A stretch of 64,000 nt of DNA from Zychaea mexicana (GCF_025766255.1 NW_026516711.1:246198-310197); one strand, 5' to 3'; shown: positions 33,920-47,309, counted from the stretch's first letter. Numbers and translations are program-made. Notes: a model not told the origin generated them from the sequence alone.

Positions 33920-36457
33920 TCACCGTATTGTCCTTCCCATCAACCCCAATCTATCACCCATCCTTAAGCTTCTCTCCCCTCGCTTCCCTGATAAGGATAG
34001 TCGGTGCCGCATGAAATGCTTTTTTTGGGCCCGCTTTTCCCCCTTTTGGCCTTTCCACGCTAGTGCATAGCCAGGAGGAAGCACACTGCATTGTTGATGA
34101 CACTGCCTCCATCCATCCAACCATGCTTCTTCGTCACCCAAGCGTCATCTTTCTGTCAACACACCCCGTGATGCCAAGTTCTGGCGACATGCTTTCCACA
34201 GTGCTGTGATACGTGTGCTCCCCATCACATACAATTAATATCACGTGTTGTGCTGGGACTAGTAGTAGTAGTAGGGTGCTCTGTTGATCGTCGCGAGTTG
34301 TTTGGCTGCCCCAGCTGTCAAACAGACCAGCAAAATGTGCTAAGCTTATGTTGGATGCACAGGCCATGCACTTGGTTCATTAGACTACAGCAGAAGCTAC
34401 TGCTGGTAGGTTACCGAAATCAACACACAAAAAAGAACTGCTGACACCCCGTCGGGACAAGGGAAAAATTTATTCCCACATGCGCCCTTTCCTTTGCGTC
34501 GCCGTTGCCGTGGGGCAACAACCCGCCCAGCCAACAACTTGAGCAACAACAAAAGAAACATTCCATATCGGCCATTGTTTAGGGTTAGTTCCATCCAATA
34601 GGTTGTCATGGCCAGTTAAGGTTTTTTACTACGCTCGCTCGCTTGCTTGCTTGCTTGCTAGACGCACTATACCCTTCTTGGCGCCTGCATTCAACCCCGT
34701 CTAAATTTAGACGTGATTACCCCCTCCTCCTTTTCTTCGTCCGCAAGGGCGCCAAAGAGAAAAGAGAGCGCTGTCCTTGCCTTTTTTTCTTTCACAAGCG
34801 GCTTCTTTTCTTACTCACAGACATATCTTTTGTCTCCTCTTCCAAAGGAAATCACTCGTGTGCCACCATCTATCAACACCGTACACAGTAAAAAGAAACT
34901 CCAGCATGCGAAACACGGGGCGGTTTGCAGTGGATCACATACGGGTGAAGTCCCTCTTTCGTCATCCCATCTGAACGTCATGATCCTCCGTCTTGTGCAT
35001 ATAATTAAAGACAAGCCCTGTTTTGCCAAGGGACAGAAAGGGAAGAATAAGCATTCCAATACATACTACATATGGAACCATGTTCTATCACTGTTATGTG
35101 CTAATCTATATGACGCGCTTTGTTCTATATGTCGCCGTAATGAACTCAACGATCTAGCCGATCGAAACGCTGCCTTATCTGGCCGCCTGCATCTTCTTAC
35201 GCATTCTCGGAAAAAAGAAGAAGCATTTTTCGATCGTACCCCCACCCCTTAACAGCAAGAGGATATTCTGACGCAGATTAGTTGGTAGCTACCGATGCTG
35301 TTAGTACCGATTGGCGGCGACGACGACGACGACGAAAACGGCAATTGGAACGTAAAAAACCGATCGTGACCCATTCGCTCTTCTCCTCCCTCCCCCAATA
35401 CGTGTCATTATGAGGAAAAGAAAGCCAATGCTGCGAACACATCATGAGACATGGCAACCAATCAATGCTATCTCGCCCGAGTTATTTCACACATCAGACA
35501 GACAACGAGAAATAAGTATGTTCTCATCATAGCCTGAAAAAAATAAGGTGGGGCCAGAAATCTGGGTTTCGATAAAATTATGCCTGGGAAGTTTATTAAA
35601 TAGTGTGAGAGAAACGATTGCATTCTCACTATCCGCGGATATACGTACCAGACTGCGCGTGTAAACCCATTATCGTATCTTTGGGTACTGCTGCTGAAGT
35701 TTAATGCAACAAGATCGCCGTCGCTCGTTACTGGTCGTCGTCGAACGGTACACCACTATCAGAACATCATCGTTCTGGACTTGCCAATCATCTTTAACTT
35801 TGGTGAAGCAGCGAATTTTTTGTTGTTGTATGATAGCTGTTGTAATAGGCTTCTCTGACATCAGGCGCTTTTGTGTACGAGGCTATTACTACTACTACTA
35901 CTACAAGAAAGTTTCCATATCTTTCTATTGAAATAGCCTTTAAAAGAAAAGCCAAGAGCCATGCTCAGCGGCCCACATTAATCTGCCCTTCTTTTGCAAC
36001 GGTATGTACATATTGCTTCCATCTCAAGCTAGTCTACCTCCTTGTTGCCTCTCCAATGCTCTTTTATCCCAGGGTTTGTACGTCGTATATTACCTTATGC
36101 ACTTTACTTCATCCATACAATGATGACATACGTGCATATTAAGGAGCATCTGATGGTCTCTTTCTTCCTCAATAAAGTCATCATTACTCTAAGATCTACT
36201 TTTTACAACAACCATGACGTTAATTTTGCCTAATTAAATAGTCCGTACAGCAGCTATATGGAACCATTCAAATTACTTCATTATTAACCATATTTAAGTG
36301 TCCTCTTTCAAACAACTCTTGACTGTGTAGTATTTGATCCATTCTTGTTTTTTATTATGACTATGCTATATATACTAGTAATGTTGATGATATGTATAAT
36401 ACTCCTCTGGAATAGAACTTTTGCTAATTACACTACTGTCGTAATATCACAAAAATA
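33920..36457. other. Region without a supported gene
   Basis: The plus-strand frame at 34713-35252 (179 codons) and smaller ones are uneven in composition and share no recognisable motif; a GCTTGCTTGC repeat lies at 34640-34660 and GACGAC at 35315-35334. I see no convincing gene. It may include distal promoter sequence of the bZIP gene and the 3' UTR of the F-box gene. Confidence 0.35.
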
Positions 36458-38174
36458 TCATTGAACAACCGGGTCGTATTCCAAGATAGTCCAACTAGGA
36501 GGTGCATTTCTCGTACGCCGTAAAGCCAGATGCTTGAATCTAACACCATCAGACAAACGTTGTTCACTACTGACAGTACCAAACGAAATAGACTGCTGCG
36601 CAACACCGACCAAAACACCAAACGCGATTATTAAATCCAGCAAATGGGGGCACGTTTGTTGTATCCACACCAGATCTACCACAATCGGTAACATTTTGAA
36701 ACGCTTCGCTTTCGATGTTCGCTTTCTTATCCCTCCCCCTTCAAGTTTGGTTAGCTGAGTACTGCCAATGCCAATCACTGAGAGGAGCTGTTTGCAAAAG
36801 GTAAAAGCTTCCTCTGAAGCACTCTTGAGAATGATATGTCCCAGCTTGGTCGCAATGTTGTTTGCCAATAGTGTCGTCGTCGTCTTCTTCTTTTCTTTAG
36901 TAGTACCAACTCGGCGCTGAGCATTATGGTCTCTTCTTATGGTTCGGTCATCACCGTCACCATTTCCTTTCAGTACACGTAGCTGAGTAATCACAAGCAT
37001 GTTAGCAGCCATGCTATATTTGTACGCAAGATAAAAGCAGAACAGCGTTGCTTGTTGCGGCGACAAGAGCGTCAAAATATGGAGATTCAGCTGTTTCATG
37101 CGCTCTGCTACGCTATACCGATGGTGGATAAACTCGTCAGCCCAGCCATTGTTATAGTTGATTGCTGCAGAAAGCACTGCTGTTAGATCTAGGGTAGCAT
37201 CATGGAGAGTGAGATACTGCAGTTGAGTGCAATGTGCATGTATTGATTCCAAGTCTTCCAATGTCGTAGAGCCGTTGCTTTTGGTAAATTGGACCGTAAG
37301 ATGTGTCAAGTTTCTTGTGTGTTGCAGCAAGTCACCCATTTCAGGAACTTTATACATCGACATTCTGATCATGGTATCAAGTGCAGTATCAATAGTAACA
37401 GGAGTAGTGGAAGAATGAGGACTTGTTCTTCCATGATTACTATCGGCGCTACCCACTGCTATTTTGAATTGGTTTTCATTGCTGTCGCTGATGCTGCTCC
37501 TGGCACGGACACTAGCCCAATATCGATATGTTGCAGCGATTGATGCAGCCGCGGCGTCAGACTTTTTTCGTATTATCAACCGTTCCAATCGCTGCAGCCT
37601 CTTTGTTGCTGTGTAGCCGCCGTCAGCATCCGTCATCAAAAAAACATAAAGCTGCCACCAAGAGAGGTCCAGTGTTTGAATGCTTGTGTTGCAAAGCTTG
37701 AAGATCTTCTGTATGTCGTGAGCGATGTTCCATGAGTGCACGTCATCCCCTAGTATGATTGTTGTCACTGAGCGAATCAGCGATATATCGATTCGAGTAG
37801 CGTGCTCCATGGTTTTGAGAAATGTCTGTAATTGTTCGATACGAGTAAAACGGATTACGCGGTACAACTGTGGAAACAACGCGCAATACCAGGCTTTGGA
37901 AACTGTCATACACGTTACACAACCATCTCTTGAAAGATGCGCGGCAACCTGTGGCAATACTGCTGTAGGTAGCCGAAGAATGCTCGTTCTTTGCTCTTGT
38001 CCCAGTAGATGGGTGCTCTCCTGCTATATACAGGAAAAAAAACAGTTATAGTCGGCTGTCGATGTTGTCAATCTTCGATTGACAATGATACTGATGAGCA
38101 TAAAACAAACATCTAAGCTTACACCGAATACGTACCTCGGTATCCTCGATATCAGTAGAAGCTTCTGAAATCAT
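36458..38174 (-). CDS. F-box protein, 534 aa
   Basis: Two minus-strand exons: 38136-38174 and 36458-38023 (intron 38024-38135). The F-box lies at about aa 27-70 (SILRLPTAVLPQVAAHLSRD, CVTCMTVSKAWYCALFPQLY), with the usual Leu-Pro opening and Trp after the V-K pair. The rest is Leu-rich with a repeat-like rhythm (LTHLTVQF, LQYLTLHDATLDL), probably a divergent LRR-type substrate-binding part, interrupted by low-complexity inserts. F-box proteins link substrates to SCF ubiquitin ligases through Skp1. I start at the ATG at 38174; an in-frame ATG at 38240 would add 22 hydrophobic residues unusual for this family. Substrate unknown. Confidence 0.8.
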
Positions 38175-39819
38175 ACAAACACGAAGGGTATATGTTATGC
38201 TTATAAAAAAATATCCCAGGAATGCAAACAATAAGTCCATTGTCAATGATGACTAGGTTGGCGCACAATAACTGGGGTTTATGGGAGTAAAAAGTGATCG
38301 AAAGAGAAGCGGAAAAAGACAGAGGATTCATGCACCATCATAAGATACTTTTATTTTACAGGTATCTTTCATGATACATTGTGACTCGCGATTCTAGTAA
38401 ATGATGTATACCTATTCTTGAGGGCATGGCTGTTCTTTTTGCCCTTGCTCAATAGTGCAATAAACGTTCTATAGTTAGAGGTTTAGAGACGCCTTGCGTT
38501 CCCATCGGTTGGATTTTTATTTCGTTCCGCATACGTCGGGCTTACTCTTCGTAGGATCTTGAGACGGTTTCTTCTACCAAATGTGCATTGCTTGAATAGC
38601 ACAATTTTCTGATACCCCCGACTGCTTATTTTGGCGGAAAAAAGCATCATTCGAAGCCAATGCGGATCGTAGAGCCTCGCGTACTCTAAGCAACAGCAAC
38701 GCGAGAAAAAGTCAAGCAAGGCAGAAGTATGTACCACCTCAACTGAAGCGAACACACAATCCAGACACTTTATTTTTACTCCAGTAACCAAGTGTATCAA
38801 GGACGGCCAAGGAACAAAAGATGATCGACGTGAAGCTTAAGATGGTGGCGAGCATAGTGAAAAGACGTTAGAGTAGGATGTAATATATCTATTATATGAC
38901 TATTTTTTGATTTGTTCTTTCTCTCCTCGAAGCTTTCACAGCATCATCAGTGACGAGCCGCCGAAGCCGAAAGTCCACAGACATGGGCACGAAGCGAAGC
39001 GAAGGGAGGGGGGGGGCTTAAGAAGACCGAAGGTGTGTTTTGCGCAGAAGACGCTTGATCAAAACAAGTACATAGCATATCATACTTTGTGCTAAACCAC
39101 CCCTTTTGCTCAGACGCTGCGAGAGAGCTTTGTCGGTTTGTTTTTTTGCAGGTCAGTCGCTGATGGTGCAGCGCAACACGAAATAACATTCTATCTCAGA
39201 ATATGTATGCAGCTGTCTGCAGCTCCTATACGTGAGTATTGTGTATGCGCATACAACAACAGTATTTAACACAGTTGCAATGTATATCATCCCGTACTGT
39301 TAATTTCGAGGGTTAACTGGAAGCGTCTCATGGTAATGCATTCAAGTGAAGCCAGCAAACTTCTTGATAGCCTATAGCGCCGTTGATTATAAGCAATGTG
39401 TAATTGTGTCGCACAAGCCTATATTATTTTTAATGTAACGGCTTGGTTGGGTTGGACGAGCCGCTGGTTTCAACCGAGCTTGTGGATAACCACATATAAC
39501 GTAGTGATGGTACTTGAATGACAAAAGCAAAGGAGAGTTTTGGTAAAGAAGTAAAATAAGGTTGAATCTGAGCTTCATCTTGGTTACCCCTTTAAAGGTT
39601 ATGTAAAGAGAGAGAGAGAGAGAGATCGACGGCGACATTGCGTGCCTGGAAGAGACCTGTACAAGCCCATTTCATTTTATATGTTACACAACATCTCAAA
39701 TGTAATGTTCTTCTCTCTCTCTCTCTCTCTCTCTTTCATATCTCTTTTTAATATATATTATATATACACACACACATACAGAGATAGAGAACAGCCAATG
39801 CTATTATCATTCCAACACT
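38175..39819. other. Intergenic region between divergent F-box and arrestin genes
   Basis: AG runs at about 39608-39625 and a CT run at about 39713-39735 flank the arrestin upstream region. On the minus strand an ATG at 38855 opens a short hydrophobic frame, and 38483-38800 holds a basic 105-codon frame; they could be parts of a small spliced gene, but I could not fix splice sites that join them. Confidence 0.3.
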
Positions 39820-41732
39820 ATGAACGCAGGCATAATTGCTCTTGATTTATCCTTTCCAGACAGTGTTCAATTTTTTGCAGCACGGCCTTCGAGCAAACAA
39901 CATAGCAAGGAAAACGACTCGTTACTGTCACTTGCAAAGACCACCCACCCACGACGTCAGAAATTGCGAGGCAAACTACGCATCGTAGCATCTCAACCGA
40001 CCAAAGTGAGCCAAGTCGAAATCAAGTTCCTCGGTCAAACAGAGCTTGCGTGGCGCGATCCACTAAAGTCACAACACTCCATCCTGGCTGAACGCATGAG
40101 CGCTCGAAAGACATTTCGAAAGTCAAAAAGCATTTTGTTGGAGGAAGCAACATTACCAGGCGGTGTCACAGAATTAGGTAACGTAGCTATTATTACTTTG
40201 CAAAGAAGAATAAAAAGTAAATGTATGCGTCTATAATATTGCCACCGAGCTTATTCTCTCAATATATGAATAAATACGTAGGTTTTGAAATAACGATACC
40301 TGGTTACTTATACCCTACGTTCAAGTCAAAGTTTGTCAATATAAACTATACCGTTGTTGCCAAAGTCATTCCTAGCAATAGCAAGCTGCACAAGAAGCCG
40401 ATCCGCGCCGAAAAAGATGTCAAATTAGAAAAGACGCTTATGCCGCAAGATGTCGCTTCGGGCCAGGTAGCAGGATACGTGGTGCCCCGGATCACTATGC
40501 GAGGGTCGGCGCAACGCGACGAATACCATTTCCTGTGGGAGTTCAAGGTCCCTAAATGGGTATCGCTCGATCAAGGATTGATTGAGTTTGATGGCGTCGT
40601 TCAATTATTAAAAAGCGCAGATAATTATGATAATGAAAAAGCGCAGTCCTCGTCTCGCATCACCGGTATTGCCAAGATTGAAGTGGACGTCGTACAGCAG
40701 AGCTTCTATCATTATGAGATCAGGTACATATTACTCAGGCCAATGAATAATGTCACGTGGATGGAATGCTCATATCGTTCTCTTTTCGACAGCGAGGAAA
40801 ATGCTGCCATCGTATTACTGACAGAATCGCCCATGGCGTTCAGCGACCGACTCACAAAACGCCACTTGACGATCACACATTGTAAACCATCGACATACCT
40901 CCATCCACCACTAAATACACCCATTGCATTCTCATTTCCCATACAAAACAACGCCTCCACTGGTGAAACCGCAGGAGGACGAGACAAGAAAGAAGAATAC
41001 ATTTCGCATCGTATAAAATCTCTACCTTACGCACGAAATCGCAGCATACCCAAGGAGTCCATTCCATCGTCATCTTGTGTCGTTGACACAGCACAATACT
41101 ATGCACCTTCCACTACGATATCCAAAGACAGCCTTGCATGTTCACTGGACTCACCGTTCCTTGAAATCCGACATTATATACGCATGATCATTCATCCAGC
41201 CACTCATCTATACAACGGTGATTCCACTCCTATTTGTATCGGCCTACCTATTCATGTTACCCAGAACGTGTCAGTCACAGAAACGGAAGAAGACGCATTA
41301 CCAAGTTACCAAAGCATCGTTCGAGGAGCAGAAGAACTGCCTGATTATGATACCAGTATGATCCACGAGGAGCAACAGCAACAACAAGAAGTAACAGCAA
41401 TATCAATAGCACCTGAGTGGCAGCAGCAGCAGCAGCGGAGGCGGCCTAATACGATCAGCAGCTGTAATCATCATCGACAACGATCCGCAGCAAGCACAGT
41501 GTGCCTATCGGATGAAGTTGATCTGGTGGATTTGTATAGACAAAGTACTCGGCAGTCATCTTCGACATCCGCTAGAACAAGCCAGGAAGAAAGCAGCACT
41601 CCCATGTCACGAAGCAGCACAACAGCAACTATGCAGTCTGATGTAATGTTTTCTAACTCATGGCCCAGTCGGATGCAGGAGCAGCACGTACTCATTCAGG
41701 AACGTCGAATGGAGGACTTTTGGATCATATAA
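39820..41732 (+). CDS. Alpha-arrestin (ART-type endocytic adaptor)
   Basis: Exons 39820-40177, 40282-40723 and 40793-41732 give 579 aa. The last intron (40724-40792, 69 bases) is GT-AG with a pyrimidine-rich acceptor but is a multiple of three and has no stop, so retention would give 602 aa. An arrestin N domain (WRDPLKSQHSIL, LPGGVTELG) is followed by FEITIPGYLYPTFKSKFVNI and WEFKVPKWVSLD, typical of fungal arrestin-domain proteins, then the C domain. The tail has two LPxY motifs (ALPSYQS and ELPDYDT), variants of the PPxY motif that binds WW domains of Rsp5/Nedd4 ubiquitin ligases, and Gln runs. Such adaptors recruit the ligase to plasma-membrane transporters for endocytosis; the cargo is unknown. 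Confidence 0.85.
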
Positions 41733-42169
41733 TCGCAGTATGTAAAGAGGGCCAAACTTTCCATTCCTATGCTTACAGCATCGCAGTAGTATCCTTGTGT
41801 TTGTTAAATAAATTTATAGTAAGTTATGCCATACTGCTAAATTATGTAAAGTGATCACTCGTGTCTATTGAGTGTGATCCACATTGTAAATATATAAAAA
41901 CCATCAACGTTGTGGAATACGGCGTGTTGATATGGTATACTCTTTAGGCCAGCAAGTACACTCTGAGCCACTACCCAATGTTAAGCACGTCGTCTAGTAC
42001 TATCTCTAACCCAACGGCTTCTGTCAATGTCAATGAAAGATCAGCCACGAACTGGATTAATAAATGTATATTTTTAGTATTATTTAGTTTAATGCCTTTT
42101 ATTTTATAGCAGTGTAGCGGGCTTTTCCTATCCTTTCAGTTCTTTTTTTTACACACTCAATATCTTCGA
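41733..42169. other. Intergenic, tandem genes
   Basis: 3' region of the arrestin gene (AATAAA-like AAATAAATTTATAG at about 41807) and upstream region of the PC-esterase-like gene. No gene seen. Confidence 0.4.
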
Positions 42170-42281
42170 ATGACATTGCCATGGCGCCGCGTTCGGTTCC
42201 TAATCTATCTTGCAGTTGCCACACTCATCTATCAATGTCTAAGGACGCTTCGTTCAACACCTGCTGCGCCGCCACAGCAGC

Positions 42282-42316
<35 letters not shown>

Positions 42317-43640
42317 CCGCCACTACCACCGCCATTACACCAACAAGAGCAGGAACAAAAAGTGGTGGTAATTCCTGCCGCTGATGACACAAAAAGCTTA
42401 GATCTCCCGTGGTACCAATCGCCCCATCCTCAACTACCAACAGCATCACGAAACGTCAAACACACAACCACGCATCTGGGCACCATTTCACGCACGGGCC
42501 TGCAGGAACGGTCTGTGCAACGAGCTCGAGAAGTCGCCGAGGTGATCTTGGGGCCTATCAAGGGAATACGCGGTGTGAGTAAGATGCAAGATGCCGCCTC
42601 ATTACGCGCCATGGTCGATTGCTGGACAACTGGCCATTGGGTGGGCGGCGAAGGATACCTTGTACCGAAACATTTCCAGGATCCATTATACGGAAAGTGT
42701 CACAGCGACGACCGACTGCACTATCGTTGGCAAACGGAAGGATGCACAGCAATCATGGAAACTGTCCATCCGGGTCGCTGGTGTACTGCGTTGAACGGCC
42801 GTCATGTTTTGCTCGTAGGTGACCTTGTTCAGTACCAATTACACGATGTATTATTGGATGCTATACGGGATGGGCCTACTGTATGTTTTGGTGAACTCAA
42901 CTGCAAAGGTAGGATAAAGGGGTATTTGGGTATCGAGGGGAGGGGAGTTGTAGAGCCTCGAAGGACAGGGCTAATTGTAGTATCTCTCACACCATGATCG
43001 GGGCTCATTGGGTTGAATCAATAAACTCTTATAAATAGATCACACGTTGTGCACCCAGCCCGAAGCCCGTATGCGGTACTTGCGTAACGATGTACTGTCA
43101 ACGACGCGTCGAATTGACAAGGCAGGCGGACATCCATCAGTGGACGTTGTACAATGGCCATTTACGACAACGACCATGCTAAAAGCATATTCTGTGTTGA
43201 TCTTGAACCGAGCACCCGTGTTTGAAGACGACGAGACATTTACCCAAGAGCTTGTGAAAACCATGCGAACGATCCGGCAGGCCGCACCGGATATGGTCAT
43301 TATCTATCGCTCGTCATCGATTGGTCATCCTCATTGCAACGACGCGACGGGTCCTTTGAGCTCGCCCTTGACTGATGAGCAGCTCACAAAGTTACCGTAT
43401 GGATGGAGCGAGCTGCGACGACGGAACGCGATGGCAAGGGAAATTGTAGAGGCAGCAGGAGGGATTTTTGTGGATTTGGCTGCGTTGACGGATGTACGGC
43501 CAGATGGACATGTAGGCGGTCAGGACTGTTTACGTTATTGCATACCAGGCCCGCTGGACACGTGGGCTCAGATATTGTACAATGTACTATTGTTAGCATC
43601 ATCATCATCATCATCATGGAATCATCAACCATCTTCTTAG
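42170..43640 (+). CDS. PC-esterase/TBL-like type II membrane protein lacking the GDS serine
   Basis: Exons 42170-42908 and 43039-43640; 446 aa. An N-terminal signal anchor (about aa 10-26, FLIYLAVATLIYQ after Arg residues) and a Gln run (CAA/CAG repeats) precede a lumenal domain with the layout of the PC-esterase/trichome-birefringence-like family: GHWV, paired Cys, WQTEGC, VLLVGD, YRSSSIGHPHC, and a C-terminal RPDGHVGGQDCLRYC...PLDTW block with the Asp-His pair. Family members are O-acetyltransferases or esterases acting on cell-wall polysaccharides and glycans in the Golgi. Here the usual GDS motif reads GDL (aa 217-219), so the serine nucleophile is absent; the protein may be non-catalytic or use another residue. 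Confidence 0.75.
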
Positions 43641-43966
43641 GAATCTCTTCTTCTTCATCACTATAAAGATGATATTGATATGCTTTTGATGTTTTAATAC
43701 AGAAGAACTTGCATTACAAAAGGTTGACTATAGTAAGATGTATAGAGGTGTGGATGAGAGACAAAGGAAGAATAGACTACAAAGAAGAAAAAACGAAAAG
43801 ACAGACAAACAGAAAAAAGCGGAGAGAAAGCAAGAGTGTGTAATATTAACTGTTGTGTGTAAGAGAGTAAGAGATTAAATGTGTAGCATGAGAGAGAGTG
43901 TGTGAGTTGTGTGTGTGTGTGTTTGATGGTATTAGATAATTTTTTTTTCCTTTGGGAGAGAAATGC
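43641..43966. other. Convergent 3' region
   Basis: Lies between the stop codons of the PC-esterase-like and elongase genes (326 bases); it must contain both 3' UTRs. GT and AG runs near 43890-43920; no gene. Confidence 0.4.
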
Positions 43967-45261
43967 TTAGATCTTCTTGCTCTTTGGCTTTTCGGCACCA
44001 GCAGCAGCCGCATTCTGCTCCATGGCCTTCTTGGCCTGGTAGGTGAGGCGGTAGAAGTTGATGAACAAGAGCAGGTACGAGCTCAAGAGAGCACAGCCAA
44101 ACAGAGCCGAAGTTTCGGTACCGGAGCAGGAGCCCATGTTGGGGAGATGGGGCCAGTAGGTGTAGGCAAAGTAGGTGTAGGTGCAGAAGTAGACGGCAAA
44201 CAGATCAATGATGAACTGGGTGATCTGCATAGTGGTCAGATAGCGCTTCCACCAGATCTTGGCGCCAGCAGCAGTGCGGAAGTAGTAGTAGTACATCAAG
44301 ACGTGCACGGTCAAATTAAGCGTGATAGGAACCCACGACTAATCATATCAGAAGAGAGAACAAGCATCGCAGTAGATGGATCAGCAAAAAAGTGAGCTTT
44401 ACACACACACACACACACACACGCGTTTAACATTTTTGTGACACCTACCACTGAAGTGCGGCCGACCAACTGCGAGTAGCAAAGGACCATTGTCAAGCTG
44501 TGGTGATAATAGTGCAAGAATTCTAACAGAACGTTTATCGCGCGCGCGCGTTTCCCCCCTTATTAGTAACAGCTTCCTCCAGTGACCCCCAGCAACAGAT
44601 CGACAGTTGTGGGTAGTTGGCACAGCAACAAAGCCAACCCCTTCTGATGTTTTCCCCTCCTCCTCCCCCCCCTTTCCAGATACTTTACCCAATTTCTTCT
44701 TCTTGACAACCAAGAACACCGTGTCAAAGAGCTCCCAATACTTGACGAGGTAGTTGAGGTAGTAGAGCAGTTCAAGCTGTTGGGTCCAGGCATCCTGATT
44801 GCAGACAGCATACAACAAGCCGTGGTTGTAAACGACAGGGAACAATTGCTCGACCATCAGGGCCAACAGGGCGCCCGAAACCAAGGTCAGCAGCAGGTTG
44901 TGGAGCTGGAAAAGATATTGGAAGCGTTGAGCGGGCAAGTTGGTCATGAGGTACCGACCGCCAAAGATGACGACAAAGTAGGTGATGCACGTAGCCACAA
45001 CTGTTGTTTTTTGTTCATTGTTGATTGGTTAGATGACCCGATGTTCTAGATGAGTGGCACTAGTGTGTATACATATTCCCAGATATATATCTATATATCT
45101 ATACCTTCGTTGACAGTTGAGAAGGGCGTGACTTCAGGCGTAAAGACGAAATCGGCGGCATGGTGGCCTGTGACAGCGTGATATGCCTTTTCAAAGTAAG
45201 GGTACAGACGCAGACCGAACGGCGTCTCCTGCGAAAAGTCAAGCTGCTTGACAAAGTCCAT
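43967..45261 (-). CDS. ELO-family fatty acid elongase (GNS1/SUR4)
   Basis: Minus-strand exons: 45105-45261, 44689-45000, 44449-44522, 43967-44338; 304 aa. ELO proteins are multi-pass ER membrane condensing enzymes that join malonyl-CoA to acyl-CoA in very-long-chain and polyunsaturated fatty acid synthesis. Visible: [18 protein letters not shown], the catalytic histidine box HYYHH (aa 160-164), a run of hydrophobic segments, [20 protein letters not shown] and TQFIIDL, and a C-terminal Lys-rich KSKKI, fitting an ER retrieval signal. The QxxHH of PUFA elongases versus HxxHH of saturated-chain elongases: here the box starts with His, favouring saturated or monounsaturated substrates, though this is not decisive. 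The third intron holds a CA repeat (about 44400-44422). Confidence 0.93.
44400..44422. repeat. CA microsatellite in elongase intron 3
   Basis: A CA run just inside the third intron of the ELO gene (GT repeat in the direction of transcription). Confidence 0.85.
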
Positions 45262-46156
45262 CCTTTTCTTTCAGATAGAGGGGAAGAGAGAGAGAGAGTG
45301 TGTGTGTGTGTGTGTGTGGGTCTGGGCGGAGAGGAGAGAAAGAGAGGGAGAGGATGGGCGGAAACACCGAGCGGCTTTTTATAAGACAAAAGATGCTCTG
45401 TACCTTTCAAAAAAATTTATTTTTTCCGCCCGTTCAAAACGGACGAACGAGCTTGATAAACAGAAAACTCCGCCACATGTATCAGCGCATCGTGCACACT
45501 GTTTAATAAAATCAGGAACCACTAAGCCAACAGCAGCAGCAACGTATCCTGCTTGTAACACGATTCAGGCTCTTTTCTAACTTCATTACCCACACAGAGA
45601 GAGAGAGAGAGAGAGAGATTGAGACAGAATGATTGGGGCAGCAGCAGCCATTCAGCATCCCAACACTACTGTTTGGGCAGTGGGAAACACAGAAAAAAAA
45701 CAGAAACAAGGCCCGCCAGTGTTAATTTCAGCTTATTCAAAGGTGCATGCATGTTCAAGAAAGAGATTGGCTGCCAAAAGAGCCAGCCAATCACAGGTAG
45801 CCAATGGACGTCTTGACCAAATAGGCAAGTTGTTTTCCCTGTCAGCCAAAAAGATACATTTGGTGCGACCCATTTGCTGTGCGAGCGAACAGGGCTGTTC
45901 TGTGTGATATGCTTTTCCAGGCCTATTTCAAGATACCCAAGTCGATGTTGTTATTGTTGTTATTATTATTATGATTATCATTATTCCTGCGTGCTGTGTA
46001 GAGGGTGCGTGTGTGTCTCTCTCTCTCTTAACCAAAGTGCTACCAAGAGGTAAATAATGCACCTTGTTTTCTTTTTTCTTTTCCCTTTCTTTCTCATTCA
46101 CTTCTCTTTTCCCCTTTGCCTTTTGCACTTGATACATCTTCTACTGCTTATATTCG
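45262..46156. promoter_or_regulatory. Divergent upstream region of elongase and RhoGAP genes
   Basis: 895 bases between two divergent start codons. It contains AG/TG repeats (45289-45318), a GA repeat (45595-45618), a TTATTATTATTA stretch (about 45950-45970) and a CT-rich tract directly upstream of the RhoGAP start (about 46060-46130). Short frames here are repeat-driven. Confidence 0.4.
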
Positions 46157-47273
46157 ATGGTCGTGTCTATCCTTGATGACGACTACTACTTTAAGCCCAA
46201 ACGGCAACGAAATCCTCTCCACTTTCTGTTGCGTGGCAAGCTAAACAACAACAACAACAATAATGCTATTAATGCTGACGCGCCCGAGTCAAAAGGTACA
46301 CATCATTGCTGCTCTTCTTAAGCCCAGCACTCCGTCTCGTCTCGTGTGTTAGCAGCCCCATTGATTATCTGAATAAAAAAAAGAAAAAGGTCTGTTCGGC
46401 TTGACGCTTGAATGCACGGCTCAATGCGGTATGATGACCGTCAGCAACGGCTTAACCATACCCGATCCAGTAGCCCGCTGTTTCACAGAAATCATCCAAC
46501 GAGGTAAGAAGAGTGAGAAAAGGCGACAACAATGCCAAGGAGACTAAAATCAGCATCTTGCATTCTCGTAGGATTGAACGTAGAAGGTCTCTTTCGCTTA
46601 TCCGGGGCAGCATCCGACGTTCGATACCTGACCCGCGAATTCGACGTGGGAAACAACCTTGATCTTGCTACGTTTGATATCCACGCAATTACCGGCGTCG
46701 TCAAAAAGTACCTGCGAAGCCTTCCAGACCCAGTGATTCCGCACGCCTATCACAGCCCATTCTTACACGCTGCAAGTGGTCCGTGTGATGTCAAAACGCT
46801 CCAGAACCTCATCAGCAGCTTACCCGTATTGCACCGCCACCTGCTATGCTATATCCTACAACTCGCATCCGCCATCCAAAAGCACGCCAGTGTCAACATG
46901 ATGAATCCTGAAGCATTAGCCGTGGTGTTGGCCCCAGTCTCCACCGGTCTTGAGCAGTCTTTGCCGATCCATCCAGTACCGGCGTATTCTGGCATGGGTC
47001 GACGAAACGGGGGTGGTCACCGCGCTGCACGATTACCCAAGCGTGAGGAAATGGACGGGTTGATTCAAACAAATGCAAAGTGGACCTATCTGTGGACGTT
47101 GATGATCGATCATCGTGACGCCTTGTTGCAACACCATGAGCAGCTCGAACGAGACACGCCTTCCCCCGTATACCCACCGTTTGATATCTTTATGAGCCAG
47201 TTCGATTCAGAGCCACGCGAATGCAGCAGCAGTGATGATGAAGACAATAATGACGAGGACGTCGACGACGACG

Positions 47274-47309
<36 letters not shown>

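Noticed and set aside
34713..35252. 179-codon plus-strand frame
   Set aside because: No recognisable domain, uneven composition and two competing overlapping frames; not enough to call a gene.
36534..36758. Plus-strand frames opposite the F-box gene
   Set aside because: Antisense to a well-supported exon.
43047..43300. Minus-strand frames opposite the PC-esterase-like gene
   Set aside because: They are antisense shadows of the coding exon without motifs of their own.
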